Below are positions 19,135 through 29,079 of a stretch of 64,000 nucleotides of DNA, one piece after another. The translations under genes were made by a program, and so were the position numbers. The notes beneath the pieces are model-generated. The model ran no database searches. It was given only the letters and a program-made list of their open reading frames with translations, and had not been told where the DNA came from. Position 1 is the first letter of the stretch. Each line of letters opens with the position of its first letter. The DNA is from Flavobacteriia bacterium (lineage in GTDB: Bacteria; Bacteroidota; Bacteroidia; Flavobacteriales_D; Crocinitomicaceae), in contig JACPDW010000010.1 of the NCBI GenBank assembly GCA_016183815.1, forward strand, positions 310,001 to 374,000, read 5' to 3'.

Positions 19135-19572
19135 TATTTTAAAATTTTGGACTTATTAACCTGAGTTCGATTATTAAAATTGGATTCAGCTTATTAATAA
19201 TTGTAATTGGTATATTGATCTTTTACAGTAGATGCGACCATTTAAATCATATTTTTTTAAACATAGTTGCTTTTATTGCTCCACCCTTTCTTCATTTGCA
19301 GTGACTTGTAATAATTTCAATTGACTTGGAGCAAATATGTTTCGATATTGAAAAATTGACCTTATCGTTGAGTTTTAAAATTTCCATCGCTTGTTAGTGA
19401 GTAATTTCGAGTGTGATTTTTTTTATGGAACACCTATTATTTTTTGATAATTAATTTGGAAATAAATCAGAATTATTAATTATTAAAAAAGCTTAATTTA
19501 ATTTTAATTGATAAAAAAACTCTTTACATCACACTGACAATATTTTTATCGTAATAAAAGTGAAACACAATT

Positions 19573-20367
19573 TTATTTCAATCTATTTTTTATCTCACTT
19601 AATTCATTTCTTATTTGATGAATTGTTTCAATTAAATTTTCTTCATCTGGCTTAACAGAAGGTAAATCAGCTGAGATATAGTTTACAAACTTCCAGATTT
19701 CTAAAATATTTTCAGCTTCAAGAAAAAATGGTGGATATTTTGGATTGGTAGAATGAAGTTCAATTCCTTTTTTGTCTTGTAGATGATTGTCCACAATTTT
19801 AAATAAAATACCTTCATTTTTTGATACAATGATACAAGGACATTGATTTCTTATACTTAACCAGTTTTCAATATATTCAGCCACAACATAAGACCCCTCT
19901 GTAACAGGTGGCATACTATCTCCTTTTATCGGAAAAGTACGGTATTTTTTTTGTTTGGAAAGAAAAGGAAGTTGAAATGTGGGTAATACTTTTAAATATT
20001 CTGGATCGGCGTAACCTCTTGTATAGCCAGCACTTGCTTTTTCAGGAATAAGTTCGATTAATTCTTCATTCTCTTGACTAATCGTTTGACATAAAATTCT
20101 AATTTTTTTACCCGACCAGTCGTATTCTTTATGTAAAAAAACAGCTAAATCATTTTCTGGAATTTTACTAAAATCTTCCTTTAATAAAGTATCAATTGAT
20201 AAATCGTATTTTTTACTAATTTCTACTATTGTATGGATAGACGGTTCTGCCACGCCATTTTCATAACCACTATAAGTGGAGCGGGTTAAATTCAACAACT
20301 TTGCCATCTCCTCTTGAGAGTTTCCAAAATGTTTTCGAAGTACTTTCAGGTTTATTCCAATATTCAT
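19573..20367 (-). CDS. XRE-family transcriptional regulator with S24/LexA-like C-terminal domain
   Basis: N-terminal HTH GNSQEEMAKLLNLTRSTYSGYENGVAEPS; FPIKGDSMPPVTEGSYVVAEYI. Confidence 0.9.
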   Translation of the reverse strand: MNIGINLKVLRKHFGNSQEEMAKLLNLTRSTYSGYENGVAEPSIHTIVEISKKYDLSIDTLLKEDFSKIPENDLAVFLHKEYDWSGKKIRILCQTISQENEELIELIPEKASAGYTRGYADPEYLKVLPTFQLPFLSKQKKYRTFPIKGDSMPPVTEGSYVVAEYIENWLSIRNQCPCIIVSKNEGILFKIVDNHLQDKKGIELHSTNPKYPPFFLEAENILEIWKFVNYISADLPSVKPDEENLIETIHQIRNELSEIKNRLK

Positions 20368-20438
20368 TCAGTCTAATTTGACGTAAATATAATCAAAATA
20401 TTATACAAAATACATTTTAAGATGAAAATATAATCAAA

Positions 20439-21083
20439 TTATTGAAGTTCTAACTGTGCATTTTTTGTACCAATTTCTAATGTAATAAAATCTTTGTCTT
20501 TTTTTGGACTTCGAGCAGGAGAATATTCTCTACCATAATAGATGATTTGTAAATGGAGTTTGTTCCACGTTTTTTTTGGAAAAATTTCTTTAGCTTCTTT
20601 TTCTGTTTGCGATACATTTTTTCCCTCACTTATTCCCCATCTTGTTAACAAACGATGGATATGTGTATCAACAGGAAATGTTGGAATGTTAAAAGCTTGA
20701 GATAATATGACAGATGCTGTTTTGTGACCTACTCCGGGTAAGGATTCAAGTTCTTCAAAAGATGATGGAACAATGCTATTGTATTTTGTAACTAATATTT
20801 CTGAAAGTTGATGAATGGCTTTCGATTTAAATGGCGAAAGACCACAAGGCTTGATTATTTTTTCAATTTCTTGAACATTTAACAAACTCATGGACAACGG
20901 ATTGTCTGCTTTGTTAAAAAGTAAAGGAGTTACCAAATTGACCCTTTTATCAGTACATTGAGCAGATAATAAAACAGCAATTAATAATGTATAAGTATCC
21001 TTATGATCTAAAGGTATAGGAGGATTTGGATACAGTTTATTAAGTTGTTCTACAATAAATTTTGCTTTTTGTTTTTTTGTCAT
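20439..21083 (-). CDS. nth: Endonuclease III
   Basis: LLSAQCTDKRVN, LPGVGHKTASVIL, VDTHIHRLLTRWGIS; the C-terminal 4Fe-4S cysteine cluster seems absent. Confidence 0.92.
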   Translation of the reverse strand: MTKKQKAKFIVEQLNKLYPNPPIPLDHKDTYTLLIAVLLSAQCTDKRVNLVTPLLFNKADNPLSMSLLNVQEIEKIIKPCGLSPFKSKAIHQLSEILVTKYNSIVPSSFEELESLPGVGHKTASVILSQAFNIPTFPVDTHIHRLLTRWGISEGKNVSQTEKEAKEIFPKKTWNKLHLQIIYYGREYSPARSPKKDKDFITLEIGTKNAQLELQ

Positions 21084-21112
21084 TTAAAAACAAATCATCC
21101 TTAAAAAAAAAT

Positions 21113-24100
21113 TTAATTTTTTATCAATTTTTGAGTATATGCTTTCCCCTCCTTGTTTTTCAAAACAACAAAATATAAACCACTTGTTAAATTTTTAATA
21201 TCTACAATTGATGACTCACTTTCCATAACAAATTCGCCATTTAAATGAGTAATTTGAATGGAAACGATTTCTTCATTTGAAACTATTTGGAAAGTGTTTG
21301 AAGCAGGATTTGGAAACAACATTAAAAATATTTTGCTTTCTTCACTAATACCAGCAGTTGATGGCGTTATTGTAACTGTTACGGTTGCTTGATCACACAA
21401 ACCATCTGAGTCGCACAATTCATAGGTTAACGATACTGTTCCTTCTACATCTTGGCCTGGATCACAAGATAAAGTACCAAAAGTACTATTATAAGACCAT
21501 AAAACATCAGGGGAAGTTCCTGTAAAAGTAGATTGAAGACCTGCTTCTAAAAGATTCAAATCAACAGTATGTCCACTGAATGCACTTGGGTTTCCGTCTG
21601 CATCTGTATCGTTTAACAAAATAGAAATCAGCACATTTACCCCATTTTCTATTCCTGATTCTGAATCGTCATTTGCAACAGGAGCGTTATTATTTGAAAT
21701 TTCATTTACAATTATTGTAACAGTTGCTTCATCACATAAAGCTGGAGTACCATCATCACAAATTTGATAGGTAAATAAATCTGTTCCAACAAATCCATTA
21801 TCAGGTGAATAAGTGATTGAACCATCACCGTTTACTACAACTGAACCATTAGAGGGTGGGCTTACTATTGTTACAACCAAATCATCACCATCAGGGTCAC
21901 TATCATTATTTAAAACTGTAATAGTAACATTGTTATTTAACGTAGTTGTTGAGAAATCATTTTGTGCGTTTGGTGTTTGATTCCCTGAAGTTGGGGTAAC
22001 TGTAAAAGTTACAGTAGCATTATCACACGCCCCTTGATCATCACACAATATATAAATGGTTGAAGTTGTCCCATTAAAACCGTCAGCTGGATTTGCACTT
22101 AATTCACCAGTTGATGGATTATATGTCCAAACTGTTCCATCAATTGGACTAGTAAAAGTATGTTGAACCCCTGGAGTAATAGGGTCTAAATCGACAGTAT
22201 GTCCTGAACTTGTGCTTGGATTTCCATCGGCATCGGTATCGTTTTGCAAAATAGAAACAGTACCGTCTGCTCCATCTTGTGTTAAAGAACCACCATCATC
22301 ATCAGTTGCAACAGGTTGATTGTTGGAGGTAGAAGAATTTACCACAAAAGTAACTATGGTAGGATTTGCATCGCAAGCATCAAGAGGGTCACACAAAGTA
22401 TATACACAGTTTACAGTACCTGCAAAACCGTCAGCTGGATTACAAGTTAAAATTCCAGTTTGAGTGTCATAAGACCAAACCGAACCATCTAAAGGATTTA
22501 CGAAAGAAGTTTGAACACCAGGTAAAATAGGGTCTATGTCCACATAAAATTGTCCTACTCCATTTGTTGGTGCACTTGGATTTCCATTTGGATCTGTATC
22601 ATTAAGAAGAATATTTATACTTCCATCTGGTCCATCTTGAGTTAAATCTGTTCCAAAATCATCAATAGCATCTGGAGCAACGTTAATTAAGGGAGCATCA
22701 CTGCCGTTACAATCTTCATCTATTCCATTACCAGCAATGTCTGTAGCAGATGGATTAATTGCAGAATCAGTGTCATTACAATCTCCACTTTGAGTACTGT
22801 AACCTACACCAGGATTACTACAAAAAACTGCTGAAACAGTACTTCCGTAGGTATCATTGTCAGTATCAACATAATAAATTGTTCCTAAAAATTCATCTAT
22901 ATTTCCATCGCAATTATTATCATAACCGTCACAAACTTCACTTGCATTAGGATTGGCATTTGCATTAAAATCGTCACAATCAAGCCCTAACGAAGAGACA
23001 CTGTATCCATTTGGAGGAGTTGCACCCATACAAATAGTACTTGTTCCGTTATCAAAACCATCCATATCATTGTCTATATAAACGGTTACATTTTGGTAAA
23101 CATTTGGATTAAAATCATCACAATCTACCGTACTATTATATCCATCGTTATCGTTGTCCACTCCACCACCAGTAGCATCTGAACCGTCGCAATTTTCATC
23201 AATACCATTGTTAGGAATATCCGTTGCATTTGGATTAATTGTTGCATCTGCATCATTACAATCTTCTCCTAATGTAGAAAGACTATAACCATTAGGTGGA
23301 TTAGCTCCCATGCAGATAAGACCTTCTCCAACAGCATACATATCGCTATCTATATCAAGATAAAGTATAACATTTTGATAAATTTCAGGGTTATTATCAT
23401 TACAATCAGTCGCATTATCTGAAAAACCAAAAGCTGGAGGAGTGCAATAATAATAAGCAGTGCTATTTAATTCACCAAAACCATCTAAATCATTGTCCAC
23501 ATAATAAGGTAAAAAGGTTAATCCTTCATCTGATGTTCCATCACAGTTATTGTCTAATCCATCACAAATTTCTGGTGCTCCAGTATAAATTGTATTGTCG
23601 TTGTCATTACAATCACCTGCGGTTTGAGTTGCATTGGGTAACGAAGAAGTAACAGCGATTTCCGAGTTATTTGGATCACCAAAACCATCATTGTCCACAT
23701 CTGCATACCATGTAACAGGACCACCAGCAGCACTCACTGTTCCATTTACCATGATATCATCTTGTCTCCAATAACTTGCATCGGAATCGATATTTGTTAC
23801 ATAAAATCTAAATGTAATAGGAGCTGAAATATTAGTAAATCCAACTAAAAATATCTCAGGAAAAGCCCAATCATTGGTAGTTTGACCTGCATAAATATCA
23901 CTCGCGTAATTATCTAAACTGCTTCTCAAAAACCAATTTACAGTTGTAGCAGACCCAGTATGATTTCCTACAACTATGGAAGATAAATTTAACACGTAAC
24001 CGTTATCTGGTGTAATTGTAAACTGATTGTATTCATTTAAATCAATTGTTGAACTTGTGTTCCAACCAGAATTACTAAAACGCAGATTGTGAACATAACA

Positions 24101-24295
24101 GACTGTACCTTGTGTGCTAAATGCGCTAAATACAGCATTTGAGGGTTGAACATTTACTGTAGTATTGGGATTGTGAGGGCAACCACTTTCATCTGTAAAT
24201 TCAAAAAGTCCAAGTTCTTGAGAAGAGAAATTATTCGTCAAAACTAGGACAGAAATACAAAAAACAAACGCGAAATAATGTAATATATTTTTCAT
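21113..24295 (-). CDS. Secreted repeat protein with MopE-like putative metal-binding motifs, Ig/cadherin-like repeats and T9SS sorting domain
   Basis: Repeats such as DCNDNDNTIYTGAPEICDGLDNNCDG; NDTDADGNPS... modules; C-terminal FPNPASNTFQI...FVVLKNKEGKAYTQKLIKN. Confidence 0.85.
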   Translation of the reverse strand: MKNILHYFAFVFCISVLVLTNNFSSQELGLFEFTDESGCPHNPNTTVNVQPSNAVFSAFSTQGTVCYVHNLRFSNSGWNTSSTIDLNEYNQFTITPDNGYVLNLSSIVVGNHTGSATTVNWFLRSSLDNYASDIYAGQTTNDWAFPEIFLVGFTNISAPITFRFYVTNIDSDASYWRQDDIMVNGTVSAAGGPVTWYADVDNDGFGDPNNSEIAVTSSLPNATQTAGDCNDNDNTIYTGAPEICDGLDNNCDGTSDEGLTFLPYYVDNDLDGFGELNSTAYYYCTPPAFGFSDNATDCNDNNPEIYQNVILYLDIDSDMYAVGEGLICMGANPPNGYSLSTLGEDCNDADATINPNATDIPNNGIDENCDGSDATGGGVDNDNDGYNSTVDCDDFNPNVYQNVTVYIDNDMDGFDNGTSTICMGATPPNGYSVSSLGLDCDDFNANANPNASEVCDGYDNNCDGNIDEFLGTIYYVDTDNDTYGSTVSAVFCSNPGVGYSTQSGDCNDTDSAINPSATDIAGNGIDEDCNGSDAPLINVAPDAIDDFGTDLTQDGPDGSINILLNDTDPNGNPSAPTNGVGQFYVDIDPILPGVQTSFVNPLDGSVWSYDTQTGILTCNPADGFAGTVNCVYTLCDPLDACDANPTIVTFVVNSSTSNNQPVATDDDGGSLTQDGADGTVSILQNDTDADGNPSTSSGHTVDLDPITPGVQHTFTSPIDGTVWTYNPSTGELSANPADGFNGTTSTIYILCDDQGACDNATVTFTVTPTSGNQTPNAQNDFSTTTLNNNVTITVLNNDSDPDGDDLVVTIVSPPSNGSVVVNGDGSITYSPDNGFVGTDLFTYQICDDGTPALCDEATVTIIVNEISNNNAPVANDDSESGIENGVNVLISILLNDTDADGNPSAFSGHTVDLNLLEAGLQSTFTGTSPDVLWSYNSTFGTLSCDPGQDVEGTVSLTYELCDSDGLCDQATVTVTITPSTAGISEESKIFLMLFPNPASNTFQIVSNEEIVSIQITHLNGEFVMESESSIVDIKNLTSGLYFVVLKNKEGKAYTQKLIKN

Positions 24296-24415
24296 AATTA
24301 TAAATTTCATAGTTTTTAATTTTCAAAAATACAGATAAAAAATGAAATGGAATCAAATTTTACTTTAAAGTTCTTAATTTTGCACCTATTCAACATTAAA
24401 TTCATTAAATTATTA

Positions 24416-26161
24416 ATGAAAAAACTAGTTATCTTCTTTTTCCTCATTTTTTTGTGTCAATTTAACATTTATGGTCAAAAAAAATTATTGTATGATGTGG
24501 ATACTTTAAATTATCGTTCAAGAAGTGGATCTTTTACGATGGATTCTTTAGATTATTATCATACTAGTCAAACAACTTTAAATTCAGGAGGTAGTGTATT
24601 CCACCCCTTTGGAAGATTTCAACAATGTTATACCTCATTTTTTTCTTTGCTTGATAATTCATTCTTACCTGAACAAAGAATTAAAGTAAAATACACAGTC
24701 TTGCCACATTTAGGATTTATCTATTCAACTGGTTCTGCTGGAATTCAATATATGCACACTGATTTTCAACATTTGTTAAACAAAAACACATTACTTAATT
24801 TTAATTATGAAATTAACGCATTAGGTCAAGCACTTCGAAATGGAGACTTTAAAAATACGGCGATTGATTTTTTGATCTTGTATAATTCATTAAAAATTAA
24901 AAATAATTTTATTTTCAGATACAAACAACATAAGATGTCGTTAAACAATGGTTTGTTTGATACAACATTAGTGAATACACAAGCTTATGCTTTACAAGAG
25001 GTCATAACGGAAAATGCCAATAGTGTACAAAAAAAAGCGAATGCCTTTAATCAATTTTCATATAATTTTAAAAGAGACAGCAATTATTTTATAGGAATAA
25101 CTACACAGAACGAATGGAATATTAGGCACAGAGAATTTAAAGAAACAGGCGATATAAACTCTTTTTATTCAGCAATTTATATTGATAGTTTTGAAACTAG
25201 AGATCAGTATCAACTTGCTTCTATTTCAAATGCAATAGGTCTAAAATTCGAGAATATAAAAGGTATTCAAACAGAAATTCTACTAAAACATACCTATTGG
25301 GATTTACAAAATTTGTCCAGACATCACGACACAACGGAATGGTATTTACTTGGTGACATTTCCTTTAACAAAAGAAATTTCTTTTTCAATGCTAATATTG
25401 AATTTAATGTTGCAGGAGCATTAGGACAAAAAAAATTCTTTCAAGAGTTGGAGTGGAAAAGACCTAATTGGAAAATTAAAACAGCCTATTTATTTCAGCA
25501 AAACTATTTATTGCCAGAACAACGATTTTATTTTTCAAATAATTTCTCGTGGGACAAAAACACTTTTTCTATACAAACACATCAACAGTTATTTATACAG
25601 TCGGAAATAAATAAACAAAAATGGTTGTTAATTGCCAATTGTTCTTGGAATCAATTGCTTAACAAATACTTTTTTGATGGAGTTACTTTTTCTAACGACA
25701 CTTTAAATCAATTAAATTTTCTGTCATTATCATTAAAATCTTCGTATAAATTTTCTTTTTTTGGAGTACAACCTTATCTCGGATTTAATTATTTTCCTCA
25801 AAATTTTGCTTATGCACCAATGTTGGATTCAAGAGTAAGGTTGTTTTTTAATAAAAAAATGTTTAAATCAAAAAAACTTGACTTTTTATTGGGAGTTGAT
25901 TTAAGTTATATAACTTCACATCAATTATTTGATTATCAAAGAAGTTTAGGGATTTACACTTTGAGAAATTCAAATGGAAAATCCAATGAATATATAGGAT
26001 TAGATTTTTTTATGGGATTTGAATTAAATGTATTTCGATTTTATTTTAAAGTTGAAAAAATTGATTATTTATGGTCAGAAAGAAATCAGTGGGTCGTTTC
26101 AAAAATTCCTATTGCACCTATGCTTTTTAGACTTGGGTTGACGTGGGATTTTTTCAATTAG
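24416..26161 (+). CDS. Putative porin (Bacteroidota Porin_10-like)
   Basis: Signal peptide MKKLVIFFFLIFLCQFNIYGQ, beta-rich body; start at 24416 preferred. Confidence 0.75.
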   Translation: MKKLVIFFFLIFLCQFNIYGQKKLLYDVDTLNYRSRSGSFTMDSLDYYHTSQTTLNSGGSVFHPFGRFQQCYTSFFSLLDNSFLPEQRIKVKYTVLPHLGFIYSTGSAGIQYMHTDFQHLLNKNTLLNFNYEINALGQALRNGDFKNTAIDFLILYNSLKIKNNFIFRYKQHKMSLNNGLFDTTLVNTQAYALQEVITENANSVQKKANAFNQFSYNFKRDSNYFIGITTQNEWNIRHREFKETGDINSFYSAIYIDSFETRDQYQLASISNAIGLKFENIKGIQTEILLKHTYWDLQNLSRHHDTTEWYLLGDISFNKRNFFFNANIEFNVAGALGQKKFFQELEWKRPNWKIKTAYLFQQNYLLPEQRFYFSNNFSWDKNTFSIQTHQQLFIQSEINKQKWLLIANCSWNQLLNKYFFDGVTFSNDTLNQLNFLSLSLKSSYKFSFFGVQPYLGFNYFPQNFAYAPMLDSRVRLFFNKKMFKSKKLDFLLGVDLSYITSHQLFDYQRSLGIYTLRNSNGKSNEYIGLDFFMGFELNVFRFYFKVEKIDYLWSERNQWVVSKIPIAPMLFRLGLTWDFFN

Positions 26162-26179
26162 TTCAAATAATTTAAAAAA

Positions 26180-26211
26180 GAAGAGGAAAAAACGGGTGTT
26201 TTTCCCTCTTC
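26180..26211 (+). terminator. Hairpin terminator after the porin gene
   Basis: gaagaggaaaaaa-cgggtg-tttttccctcttc. Confidence 0.6.
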
Positions 26212-26344
26212 AAACCTAACCTACCTTTTACAACTAAACCAAGACAAAGTTATAACAATTTTTGAATTATCCAAATTTTTTTCTTAAAAAATACACATTT
26301 ATTCATAAAGATATACGCGATAATTCTATTAATCTGAGTTAGAT

Positions 26345-26608
26345 AGGGTCTGCTGAAAAACAATAAAACATTTTGTTTTCAGAGTTTTATGAGTTGATTT
26401 ACAATTTTACATGCAAGGTTTTTTTAACAATTTCGCTTAAAACCTTGCACCTTTTTAATATAAAATAACTAAAAATAAAACAGTAAGTTTTATTTAGCCA
26501 GAACAATTTCACTTTCTCGTAAAGGATTTTCGAAGTCCCGCAACTGCGGGACATCTTCAAACCCTTTACTTCGAAATTAAAGCTGTTCTGACTTTTTCAG
26601 CAGACCCT
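26345..26608. mobile_element. 264-bp MITE
   Basis: Perfect 16-bp TIRs agggtctgctgaaaaa / tttttcagcagaccct, flanking AGAT/AGAT duplication, no ORF, internal hairpins. Confidence 0.85.
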
Positions 26609-26675
26609 AGATAGTAAAATTGAAATATAGATTAATATAAAAAGATGTTAGACAAGGAGTTTGATCTAAAATTTA

Positions 26676-26760
26676 TACCGATTACATATCCAATTTAGGC
26701 AAATTAAAAATTATCTTAAATGCTGCCTTTGGCGTTGTCTATTTTCATATTGTATCGGTA
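26676..26760. repeat. Dispersed ~85-bp repeat, copy 2
   Basis: taccgattacatatccaatttaggcaaattaaaaattatctt...catattgtatcggta. Confidence 0.7.
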
Positions 26761-26827
26761 GTTTTTTAATTTTGTAAAATTTAATAAATGTATTAAGACA
26801 ATTGCAAAAGTCAATAATCGAGGCTTT

Positions 26828-26888
26828 TCAAAAATTTGAATCCGTAGTCCCGATTGTTTGCTTCGGGATGAGGTATTTAAATTTTTGG
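26828..26888. repeat. Long hairpin/palindromic intergenic element
   Basis: caaaaatttgaat...tcccga...tcggga...atttaaatttttgg. Confidence 0.55.
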
Positions 26889-26967
26889 ATTAACGATGAG
26901 AATTGGATTTTGCAAAGGTCTTGTATTTTGATTTTTTTTTTCCTATTAAGCACGGTTTAATATAAAA

Positions 26968-26998
26968 AAAAATCCATTGGATTTCCAATGGATTTTTT
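26968..26998 (-). terminator. Terminator downstream of the 650-aa T9SS gene
   Basis: aaatccattgga-tt-tccaatggatttttt. Confidence 0.8.
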
Positions 26999-27016
26999 AT
27001 ATTGTTGAATGAAAAT

Positions 27017-28969
27017 TTAATCAATCATTACTTTTTGAATTATTTGACCGTTATTGCCTTTAACAATTAACGAATAACTACCACTTTCAATGTTTTTAGT
27101 TTTAATATTCATTGTGTTGGAGTTAATTTTCCATGTTTGAACAGTTCTTCCTAAAGCATCAACTAGCTCGATAGAAGAGTAAGAAGTTAATTCTTCTGAC
27201 TGAACTGTAAATTGACCTTTTGACGGATTAGGATAAATAACTAAAGAAGTGCTCTTATTTTCACCAAGAGAAGTACAATCTACAAAAGTAACAGAAACAG
27301 CATCTGAAGTAAGACCATTATTTGTTACTGTAAAAGTTCCAGCTGTAGTTACAGTAATTGATTGAGTAGTTTCACTTGTTGACCATGTATTACCTGCTGG
27401 GTAAGAAGAAGTTAATATTATTGATCCGCCAATACATCCTTGAAAATCAGGGTCACTAGAGGTAATTATTGGAGTTTGAGGTTCAAAGCCCATTCTTACC
27501 ATAGGTGTTGCAGTTGTATAATACCAAGTTGCATCTACCATATCATAATAAAAAGAAGTCTGAGGTGAGGAATTACCAGAAGTAGCAACAACTAAATCGG
27601 CAGTATTTCCATCATCTCCAAATGAACCAACCACTAATAAATAAGAAGAGTCTTGTTCTAAAGAAATTGGTGAATTAAAATTAATATTAACAAAATTTCC
27701 TAAATCGGATGTTTGAATTGTATATTCAGGAGTAACATCAATTTCAGTAAAATCGAATGATTGATAAATTTTTGCATAAACTATAGCACCTGCATTAGTT
27801 GAAGAACTAACATAAAATTGTACAGAATATAAATCAATTGCAGATTGTATATCAAAAATGTTACCAACCTCAAAACCATAACCTTCATTATAAGAACCAC
27901 CACTAGGAACATTCATATCTCTTGCATAAATAGATTGAGTAACTTCAATTGGTTGATTAGGTAAAGAATTATCTAATGGATTACCATCTGTTTGTGAAGA
28001 AGTTGTTGAAAACGAGACAGTATTCATTCCAAAAGTAGCTGGCAAATTTAACTGAGTTGTAGTTTCTAAGGTGTCTGTTTCACCAGGATTTATTGTTGAA
28101 TCGGCACTTATCAAAGATCCACCATTAACTTCAAATACAACATCAGTTTGAGTCATTAATCCATTGTTTTGGACTAAACCAGCAAAATAAAGTGGGGATA
28201 ATTGAGAAGTAGGAATCATGGAATAAGGTAAAATAACTCCCCAATTTCCAATTGCACCCCATAAAACATTTGTCAATCTTAAGTCGTAATCAGGAACAGA
28301 AGTTAATTTTACATCATCAACCATCCAAGAATATCCACATCCTCCACCAGCACCTGTAACACCAGCTTCGCTATAAAAATAAAATCTTACATAAACTGTT
28401 GCTTGATTTGCTGCAACAGAACTTATATTAATTGAAGTTATTTCTGGATTTGCAACAAAATCATTATCTCCAATTGTTGAATTTACTTCAAAAGTAGTCC
28501 AATTTACACCGTCAACGCTTATTTGTACATAAGTAGAGTCTTGAAAGGATCTATAATATTGTTCAAAAACAATTGCAACAGTTGAATGAGCAGAACAATC
28601 AATTGGGTTGTTGTATTGAACCCAGGCTTGTTGATTCCCACTACATAGTAAATCAGAATCAAATAAAGCAAAACCATTTGCTGCTGTTGTTGAAGCAATA
28701 CCATCAATAGAATATTGACCAGAGGGTACAGTTGTTCCTATAATCCAATTATCAACTGTTCCATTATTAGTTCCAATTGTCCACTCATTTGCATTAGAGA
28801 AATCATTAGACCAAATGTCCACTTTATTTTGAACGGTTGAATTAGTCTCTTTCTTCTCTTTTTTAGATTCTATAACAGAATGTTTTCCTCTAAGGCTATA
28901 ACTTTGTTTTTGTGCAAAGGACAAAGTAGTAATCCCTAAAACTAATAAACTTAAATAAATTTTTTTCAT
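27017..28969 (-). CDS. T9SS type A sorting domain-containing secreted protein
   Basis: N-terminal module ANGFALFDSDLLC shared with 29080-33690; C-terminal IYPNPSKGQFTVQ...SYSLIVKGNNGQIIQKVMID. Confidence 0.87.
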   Translation of the reverse strand: MKKIYLSLLVLGITTLSFAQKQSYSLRGKHSVIESKKEKKETNSTVQNKVDIWSNDFSNANEWTIGTNNGTVDNWIIGTTVPSGQYSIDGIASTTAANGFALFDSDLLCSGNQQAWVQYNNPIDCSAHSTVAIVFEQYYRSFQDSTYVQISVDGVNWTTFEVNSTIGDNDFVANPEITSINISSVAANQATVYVRFYFYSEAGVTGAGGGCGYSWMVDDVKLTSVPDYDLRLTNVLWGAIGNWGVILPYSMIPTSQLSPLYFAGLVQNNGLMTQTDVVFEVNGGSLISADSTINPGETDTLETTTQLNLPATFGMNTVSFSTTSSQTDGNPLDNSLPNQPIEVTQSIYARDMNVPSGGSYNEGYGFEVGNIFDIQSAIDLYSVQFYVSSSTNAGAIVYAKIYQSFDFTEIDVTPEYTIQTSDLGNFVNINFNSPISLEQDSSYLLVVGSFGDDGNTADLVVATSGNSSPQTSFYYDMVDATWYYTTATPMVRMGFEPQTPIITSSDPDFQGCIGGSIILTSSYPAGNTWSTSETTQSITVTTAGTFTVTNNGLTSDAVSVTFVDCTSLGENKSTSLVIYPNPSKGQFTVQSEELTSYSSIELVDALGRTVQTWKINSNTMNIKTKNIESGSYSLIVKGNNGQIIQKVMID

Positions 28970-29025
28970 AAACTATTTTTTTTCAAAATTAAATAAAAAT
29001 TTCAATATTTTATACAAAAATAAAA

Positions 29026-29057
29026 AAACCACCTGAATATTTTCAAGTGGTTTTCTA
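29026..29057 (-). terminator. Terminator downstream of the 1536-aa T9SS gene
   Basis: Inverted repeat aaaccac...gtggttt with poly-A/T flanks. Confidence 0.65.
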
Positions 29058-29079
29058 TTTTTAATCTAAAAGGTATATT

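Noticed and set aside
18965-19159. ORF 18965..19159
   Set aside because: Overlaps the dispersed 85-bp repeat; likely non-coding.
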